From the NCBI GenBank assembly GCA_950097015.1, contig CATNEN010000003.1, forward strand, positions 6,908,001 through 6,972,000: 64,000 nucleotides of DNA, given 5' to 3'. Origin of the DNA: Macrostomum hystrix. Its lineage: Eukaryota > Platyhelminthes > Macrostomidae. Positions 57,276-64,000 of this stretch are shown piece by piece (the first letter of the stretch is position 1; every line of letters starts with the position of its first letter). Below the pieces are notes generated by a model, which saw only the letters and a list, made by a program, of their open reading frames with translations, ran no database searches and had not been told where the DNA came from. The position numbers and the translations under genes were made by a program.

Positions 57276-57436
57276 TATCTCGACACAATTTCTCACATAC
57301 AGTTATAAAATTGGAAGTAAAGTCTTCGCTTTTGATTGCTATTTTCAAACCGTTTTCCCAATGCTTTTTAACAAAGGAAACATGACACTTAAAAAAACAT
57401 CATCGCCAAAACAGCGAGTAGTTGATGTTGTTTCAC

Positions 57437-57590
57437 CTGCCAAACGGTGCATCTTGTGAGCCAGACAGAAACTAACAGGCAGCCAGTTGTTAACCCGTAG
57501 GCTAACCCGGCCAGTTTTGCATATCTGGCGAAATACTGTGGTGAGACTGCCGCACAGCTGGCAGCGGTCGCTTAGACGATCTACGATTTG
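57437..57590 (-). CDS. NPRL3: NPRL3, exon 2
   Basis: Acceptor cacacccgcag|CAA in phase 0; donor TTGGCAG|gtgaaa in phase 1. It encodes VFRQICKTGRVSLRVNNWLP followed by VSFCLAHKMHRLA. The G.V.L..N.WL.VSFCL.HK.H stretch is one of the most conserved parts of NPRL3. Confidence 0.92.
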
Positions 57591-57599
57591 CTGCGGGTG

Positions 57600-58079
57600 T
57601 GAAAAATTATTCAAAGTTTACCTCTTAAAAAACTATTAATTACTGTCGGATTTAAGAAGAAATGATAACAGAGTTTTTGAGCATAAGATATAATAAATAT
57701 ATCTTAACTACGAGTATTACAAAAAGGAACGAATTACAGAATTTCAAATAATTTTGATGGACAAAAAAGAAAATTCGTTACTTTTTTAACCTAAAGTAAC
57801 CTAAAGATATTTTATTAATCCGTAGTTTTTTACCGAAAAATTTTGTTTACTACAAAAGTCACTTTCACAAAATTTATAAATTTATTAAAAACCCGTTACT
57901 TTTATTTCAAGAAAACAACAGGATATATTTATTATCCGTTAATTCTATAAAACAAATAATGGATCGACTTTTTATTATTTCGGATTAACGCTTTAATTCT
58001 AAAAAAACTAACGATTCAAGAATTATCCGTTATCTAAGAAGGAAATAGCAAGAATACTTCAGAACTTAGTGGCACTGAC
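57600..58079. other. NPRL3 intron 1
   Basis: A 489-bp AT-rich intron, the only NPRL3 intron without a tandem array. Confidence 0.7.
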
Positions 58080-59042
58080 CAGTTTATCCTGCCTCGCGTC
58101 ATCAAACTCAGACATCAGCTGATTAATAAGATCCTGCTGATTGTGCAAATATCTGCAGCGCTTCTCTTCGTGTCTCAAAGCAGTTGTGAGCTGGCGAGCC
58201 AGCTGAATGTAAAGCTTGTTGATGCTCTTCGGTGCGCTGCACTTGACGGCGAATATGATGCAGAATGTGCTGATAGAAGACCGGGCACTTTTGTGATGCT
58301 GCTGCTGCTGCTGCTGCTGATTCTGATGCTGTTGGGCAAGGCTCAATGATGATGAGTCGTTAACCCCAGACGAAGCATTATCGCATTTTCCGACAATATC
58401 TCCGGCACTACAAGTTGTATCCCCAGCTGCTGACAGACTCTCAGAATAGCCCAGAAAAACAATGTCGTCAACTTTGATTTCAAATGCTCGCTGAGTCATA
58501 ACAGCTTTAGCTGATAGTATCGATGCTAATGCTTCGTCAGGCAGGCAGACTGTGACCTCGGCTGAATTATTGCCAGTGTGTACAAGCAGGCTAAACTGGC
58601 TAGACACTGACGCTGCGTCGGCAGCCACAGAAGCCGCCGAGGCCGCCGCCGCCGCAGCAGCGGCTGCGATGGCTTGGGCGCCACCGCTGGACGAAGCCAA
58701 AATGTCAGTAGTTAAAGCCGCAGCAGGCGCGGTCGCTGGAGACGACGCAGCGGCGGTCGCCGCGACCGAGTTGACGGAGGCGGCTGATGACACGGACTTG
58801 CTGGGACTCGATACGGCGGCTGCGGCTGCGGCGGCGACCGCACCAGCCGAGGAGTTGACAGCCATGGCTGAGGCGGACGCTGCTGACGAAGGCGCCATGC
58901 TGGCATCGGGATTCGAAGCCAATGGCAGCGGAGGATAGCGGAATAACAGTCGATCGCCAGTGGAACCGGAAGTGACAAGAAAGATACCGATTGGGTCCAG
59001 CTGACCGGCCGACCAGCGGGCGTACGAGGCGCCGACTGTCAT
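58080..59042 (-). CDS. NPRL3: NPRL3 (GATOR1 subunit), exon 1
   Basis: ATG at 59042; exon of 321 codons ending AAACTG|gtcagt, phase 0. NPRL3 with NPRL2 and DEPDC5 forms GATOR1, the GTPase-activating complex that switches off Rag GTPases and mTORC1 on lysosomes when amino acids are low (family knowledge). Seen: PIGIFLVTSGSTGDRLLFRY near the start (the ILVSSGSRGNKLLFRYP longin-type opening of NPRL3), then about 120 residues of Ala/Ser low complexity not found in vertebrate NPRL3, then LASILSAKAVMTQRAFEIKV and DDIVFLGYS (matching the KFELKIDNVRFVGHP region), a Gln/His run, STFCIIFAVKCS, and ARQLTTALRHEEKRCRYL (matching RIATVLQHEERRCQYL). Confidence 0.93.
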
Positions 59043-59157
59043 TTTTGGAGAAGTTTCTAAGAAAAGAAACTAGACAGTGGCTTGACAGCTGAAGTTTTTA
59101 CATTTATATTGAGTTGTGCTTTACGTTAGGATTTAGATACCACGGTCAAAGTAGAGC

Positions 59158-59535
59158 ACACCTGAAGGTCATGATGATAGAGGACACCTGAAGGTCATGA
59201 TGATAGAGGACACCTGAAGGTCATGATGACAGAGTACATCTGAAGGTCATGATAAAAGAGTACATCTGAAGGTCATGATGACAGAGTACATCTGAAGGTC
59301 ATGGTAAAAGAGTACACCTGAAGGTCATGATGACAGAGTACACCTGAAGGTCATGATGATAGAGCACACCTGAGGGTCATGATGATAGAGTACACCTGAA
59401 GGTCAAGATGACAGAGCACGCCTGAAGGTCATGATGACAGAGCACGCCTGAAGGTCATGATGACAGAGCACGCCTGAAGGTCATGATGACAGAGCACGCC
59501 TGAAGGTCATGATGACAGAGCAAAGTTAAAGGTCA
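59158..59535. repeat. 26-bp tandem array carrying TGAAGGTCA, about 14 copies
   Basis: Unit ctgaaggtcatgatgacaga plus gtacac. It begins about 115 bases upstream of the NPRL3 start codon. Confidence 0.95.
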
Positions 59536-59896
59536 TGATAGCTAGGATATTTAGACATACGAAGAACAATCTGTACAAGCAATTAAGCAATAAAAATTTA
59601 GAAAGAAAATGCTACCTTTGGAATAATAAAATTGACACCATAAAGTAATTACTATTTTATTAAAAATTTTAAATGCTTGCCTTAATAATGCAATTTGATT
59701 TAAGAAAACATGCAGAATAAATAAGCACAGAAATATTTAATATTATTGCTTCATTATGATTTTGATTAGATTTGTAAAATTACAAATGCAAAATTTAGAA
59801 GTTTTGTTGACAGTTTGTTAACAGGGTAAACGGCACGAGTAACTATCGATGCACTTACTATAGATGAATTCTTCGTCATCTAATTAGTTGATTAGA

Positions 59897-60232
59897 CTAC
59901 AGAAATTCAATAGTGTCGGCTTCAAATGAGACCACATTGTTAGGCACAGACCAAGGGGTGGCTGATGCTGCGGCTGCGGCAGTAGAAGCGGCACCTTTAT
60001 CTTCAGCTTCGATGTTGACAGACGGAGCGTGAAATTGAACCAGTGCGTCAACGAATGACTTGCGAGGCATTTGCTGCTGCTGCTGCTGTTGCTTTATTGG
60101 TTTAACAGGCTCGGCCGTTAAACTATCCTCCTTAGATCCAGACGCGACCGCGTTTAAAATATCGTCCAAATCGTCTAGCGTAGCCAGACCGCCGCCGCCG
60201 TTAGTATCCGGGCACTCCTCTTCCCACGCCTC
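59897..60232 (-). CDS. Unrecognised protein, last exon (acidic, low complexity)
   Basis: Acceptor ctcaactcaacag|GAG, phase 0, then 111 codons to TAG at 59897. It encodes EAWEEECPDTNGGGGLATLD, DLDDILNAVASGSKED, a seven-Gln run, MPRKSFVDALVQFHA, a poly-Ala tract and VVSFEADTIEFL. The acidic DDLDDILNAV helix and the SFVDALVQF helix could be short binding motifs. I do not recognise the family. Its upstream intron is the 20-bp array that reaches the window end; the 5' part of the gene lies outside. Confidence 0.55.
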   Translation of the reverse strand, partial: EAWEEECPDTNGGGGLATLDDLDDILNAVASGSKEDSLTAEPVKPIKQQQQQQQMPRKSFVDALVQFHAPSVNIEAEDKGAASTAAAAASATPWSVPNNVVSFEADTIEFL

Positions 60233-60256
60233 CTGTTGAGTTTGAGAACTGACTGT

Positions 60257-63200
60257 TAACAGCAGGTCTAACCTACCACTCTAGAATCTACCTTACCACT
60301 AGAATCTAACCTACCACTCTAGAATCTACCTTACCACTAGAATCTAACCTACCACTCTAGAATCTAACCTACCACTCTATAATCTAACCTACCACTCTAG
60401 AATCTAACCTACCACTCTAGAATCTAACCCACCACTCTATAATCTAACCTACCACTCTAGAATCTAACCTACCACTCTATAATCTAACCTACCACTCTAT
60501 AATCTAACCTACCACTCTATAATCTAACCTACCACTCTATAATCTAACCTACCACTCTAGAATCTAACCCACCACTCTATAATCTAACCTACCACTCTAG
60601 AATCTAACCCACCACTCCATAATCTAACCTACCACTCTAGAATCTACCTTACCACTAGAATCTAACCTACCACTCTAGAATCTAACCTACCACTCTAGAA
60701 TCTAACCTACCACTCTAGAATCTAACCTACCACTCTAGAATCTAACCTACCACTCTAGAAGCTAACCTACCACTCTAGAATCTAACCTACCACTCTAGAA
60801 TGTAACCTACCACTCTAGAATCTAACCCACCACTCTAGAATCTAACCTACCACTCTATAATCTAACCTACAACTCTAGAATCGAACCTACCACTCTAGAA
60901 TCTAACCCACCACTCTAGAATCTAACCTACCACTCTAGAATCTAACCTACCACTCTAGAATCTAACCTACCACTCTAGAATCTAACCTACCACTCTAGAA
61001 GCTAACCTACCACTCTAGAATCTAACCTACCACTCTAGAATGTAACCTACCACTCTAGAATCTAACCCACCACTCTAGAATCTAACCTACCACTCTATAA
61101 TCTAACCTACAACTCTAGAATCGAACCTACCACTCTAGAATCTAACCCACCACTCTAGAATCGAACCTACCACTCTAGAATCTAACCCACCACTCTATAA
61201 TCTAACCTACCACTCTAGAATGTAACCTACCACTCTAGAATGTAACCTACCACTCTAGAAGCTAACCTACCACTCTAGAATCTAACCCACCACTCTAGAA
61301 TCTAACCCACCACTCTATAATCTAACCTACCACTCTAGAATGTAACCTACCACTCTAGAATCTAACCTACCACTCTAGAAGCTAACCTACCACTCTAGAA
61401 TCTAACCTACCACTCTAGAATGTAACCTACCACTCTAGAATCTAACCCACCACTCTAGAATCTAACCCACCACTCTATAATCTAACCTACCACTCTAGAA
61501 TGTAACCTACCACTCTAGAATGTAACCTACCACTCTAGAATCTAACCTACCACTCTAGAATCTAACCTACCACTCTAGAATCTAACCTACCACTCTAGAA
61601 TCTAACCTACCACTCTATAATCTAACCTACCACTCTAGAATCTAACCTACCACTCTAGAATCTAACCTACCACTCTAGAATGTAACCTACCACTCTAGAA
61701 TGTAACCTACCACTCTAGAATCTAACCCACCACTCTAGAATCTTACCTACCACTCTAGAATCTTACCTACCACTCTATAATCTAACCTACCACTCTAGAA
61801 TGTAACCTACCACTCTAGAATGTAACCTACCACTCTAGAATCTAACCTACCACTCTAGAATCTAACCTACCACTCTAGAATCTAACCCACCACTCTAGAA
61901 TCTAACCTACCACTCTAGAATCTTACCTACCACTCTATAATCTAACCTACCACTCTAGAATGTAACCTACCACTCTATAATCTAACCTACCACTCTAGAA
62001 TCTAACCTACCACTCTAGAATCTAACCCACCACTCTAGAATCTAACCCACCACTCTAGAATCTAACCCACCACTCTAGAATCTAACCTACCACTCTAGAA
62101 TCTAACCCACCACTCTAGAATCTAACCTACCACTCTAGAATCTAACCTACCACTCTAGAATCTAACCTACCACTCTAGAATCTAACCTACCACTCTAGAA
62201 TCTAACCTACCACTCTATAATCTAACCTACCACTCTAGAATCTAACCTACCACTCTAGAATCTAACCCACCACTCTAGAATCTAACCCACCACTCTAGAA
62301 TCTAACCTACCACTCTAGAATCTAACCCACCACTCTAGAATCTAACCCACCACTCTAGAATCTAACCCACCACTCTAGAATCTAACCCACCACTCTAGAA
62401 TCTAACCCACCACTCTAGAATCTAACCCACCACTCTAGAATCTAACCTACCACTCTAGAATCTAACCTACCACTCTAGAATCTAACCTACCACTCTAGAA
62501 TGTAACCTACCACTCTATAATCTAACCTACCACTCTAGAATCTAACCAACCACTCTAGAATCTAACCTACCACTCTAGAATCTAACCTACCACTCTAGAA
62601 TCTAACCCACCACTCTATAATCTAACCTACCACTCTAGAATCTAACCTACCACTCTAGAATCTAACCTACCACTCTAGAATCTAACCTACCACTCTAGAA
62701 TCTAACCTACCACTCTAGAATCTAACCTACCACTCTAGAATCTAACCTACCACTCTAGAATCTAACCCACCACTCTAGAATCTAACCTACCACTCTAGAA
62801 TCTAACCTACCACTCTAGAATCTAACCTACCACTCTAGAATCTAACCTACCACTCTAGAATCTAACCTACCACTCTAGAATCTAACCTACCACTCTAGAA
62901 TATAACCTACCACTCTAGAATCTAACCTACCACTCTAGAATCTAACCTACCACTCTAGAATCTAACCTACCACTCTAGAATCTAACCTACCACTCTAGAA
63001 TCTAACCTACCACTCTAGAATCTAACCCACCACTCTATAATCTAACCTACCACTCTATAATCTAACCTACCACTCTAGAATCTAACCTACCACTCTAGAA
63101 TCTAACCTACCACTCTAGAATGTAACCTACCACTCTAGAATCTAACCCACCACTCTAGAATCTAACCTACCACTCTAGAATCTAACCCACCACTCTAGAA

Positions 63201-64000
63201 TCTAACCTACCACTCTAGAATCTAACCCACCACTCTATAATCTAACCCACCACTCTAGAATCTAACCTACCACTCTAGAATCTAACCTACCACTCTAGAA
63301 TCTAACCTACCACTCTAGAATCTAACCCACCACTCTAGAATCTAACCTACCACTCTAGAATCTAACCCACCACTCTATAATCTAACCCACCACTCTAGAA
63401 TCTAACCTACCACTCTAGAATCTAACCTACCACTCTAGAATCTAACCTACCACTCTAGAATCTAACCTACCACTCTAGAATCTAACCTACCACTCTAGAA
63501 TCTAACCTACCACTCTAGAATCTAACCCACCACTCTATAATCTAACCCACCACTCTATAATCTAACCCACCACTCTAGAATCTAACCTACCACTCTAGAA
63601 TCTAACCTACCACTCTAGAATCTAACCTACCACTCTAGAATCTAACCCACCACTCTAGAATCTAACCTACCACTCTAGAATCTAACCCACCACTCTAGAA
63701 TCTAACCTACCACTCTAGAATCTAACCCACCACTCTATAATCTAACCCACCACTCTAGAATCTAACCTACCACTCTAGAATCTAACCTACCACTCTAGAA
63801 TCTAACCTACCACTCTAGAATCTAACCAACCACTCTAGAATCTAACCCACCACTCTAGAATCTAACCTACCACTCTAGAATCTAACCTACCACTCTAGAA
63901 TCTAACCTACCACTCTAGAATCTAACCTACCACTCTAGAATGTAACCTACCACTCTAGAATCTAACCTACCACTCTAGAATCTAACCTACCACTCTAGAA
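60257..64000. repeat. 20-bp tandem array, about 187 copies, reaching the window end
   Basis: Unit tctagaatctaacctaccac. After a few 19-bp or short units on the left, every unit from 60661 to 64000 is exactly 20 bp. Substitutions concentrate at few positions (ctac/ccac, ctagaa/ctataa, tct/tgt/gct). A 180-bp pattern at 60721 recurs at 60961. Confidence 0.99.

Noticed and set aside
60257-64000. CRISPR array
   Set aside because: Contiguous 20-bp units with no spacers, in an animal genome; a minisatellite.

Overview
The window is nuclear DNA from an invertebrate animal. Genes are split by GT-AG introns, most non-coding sequence is short-period tandem repeat, several tRNA-derived SINE-like fragments are present, and the proteins are metazoan (DEG/ENaC channel, four-domain NaV channel, peptide-type GPCR, PDZRN, NPRL3, KLHDC9, TMEM205). 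The extreme load of young, locally amplified tandem repeats would suit a repeat-rich flatworm or similar lophotrochozoan. That is inference; no species marker was seen.

Layout. 1-10.2 kb (minus): C-terminal exons of a PDZRN3/4-type PDZ protein, with an 8.6-kb intron filled by five tandem arrays, three of which share a CTGACACCCC core. 10.2-18.3 kb: one SINE, then arrays of 15-, 18-, 17- and 5-bp units and no recognisable gene. 18.3-23.4 kb (plus): a DEG/ENaC sodium channel in at least three exons. 24.65-26.97 kb: a nearly perfect 10-bp satellite. 27.3-30.8 kb (plus): a rhodopsin-family GPCR whose TM3/DRY region is disrupted. 33.2-33.8 kb (minus): first exon of an unrecognised protein with an N-myristoylation-type start. 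34.6-35.5 kb: a TA-flanked foldback element. 35.8-41.5 kb (plus): a complete three-exon voltage-gated sodium channel (1,634 aa, filter D-E-K-A). 42.1-42.5 kb (minus): TMEM205. 44.8-45.8 kb (minus): a secreted PAN/apple-like protein. 48.1-51.8 kb (minus): complete three-exon KLHDC9. 53.4-59.0 kb (minus): NPRL3 in five exons. 59.9-60.2 kb (minus): last exon of an unrecognised gene whose upstream intron is a 3.7-kb 20-bp array running off the window.

The genes form no operon or shared pathway. Two are cation channels and one a receptor, which fits neuronal or sensory cells; NPRL3 belongs to the GATOR1 nutrient-sensing complex. The striking common property is intron structure. Several introns are almost entirely tandem repeat, and in three (GPCR, KLHDC9, DEG/ENaC) the array starts at or within a few bases of the 5' splice site, as if the donor region itself had been amplified.

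Splice sites were placed by eye from GT/AG consensus, reading phase and remembered family sequences. Phases close exactly for NaV, KLHDC9, NPRL3 exons 1-4, PDZRN exons, GPCR exons 2-3 and DEG/ENaC exons 2-3. Exact ends elsewhere are estimates and are flagged.
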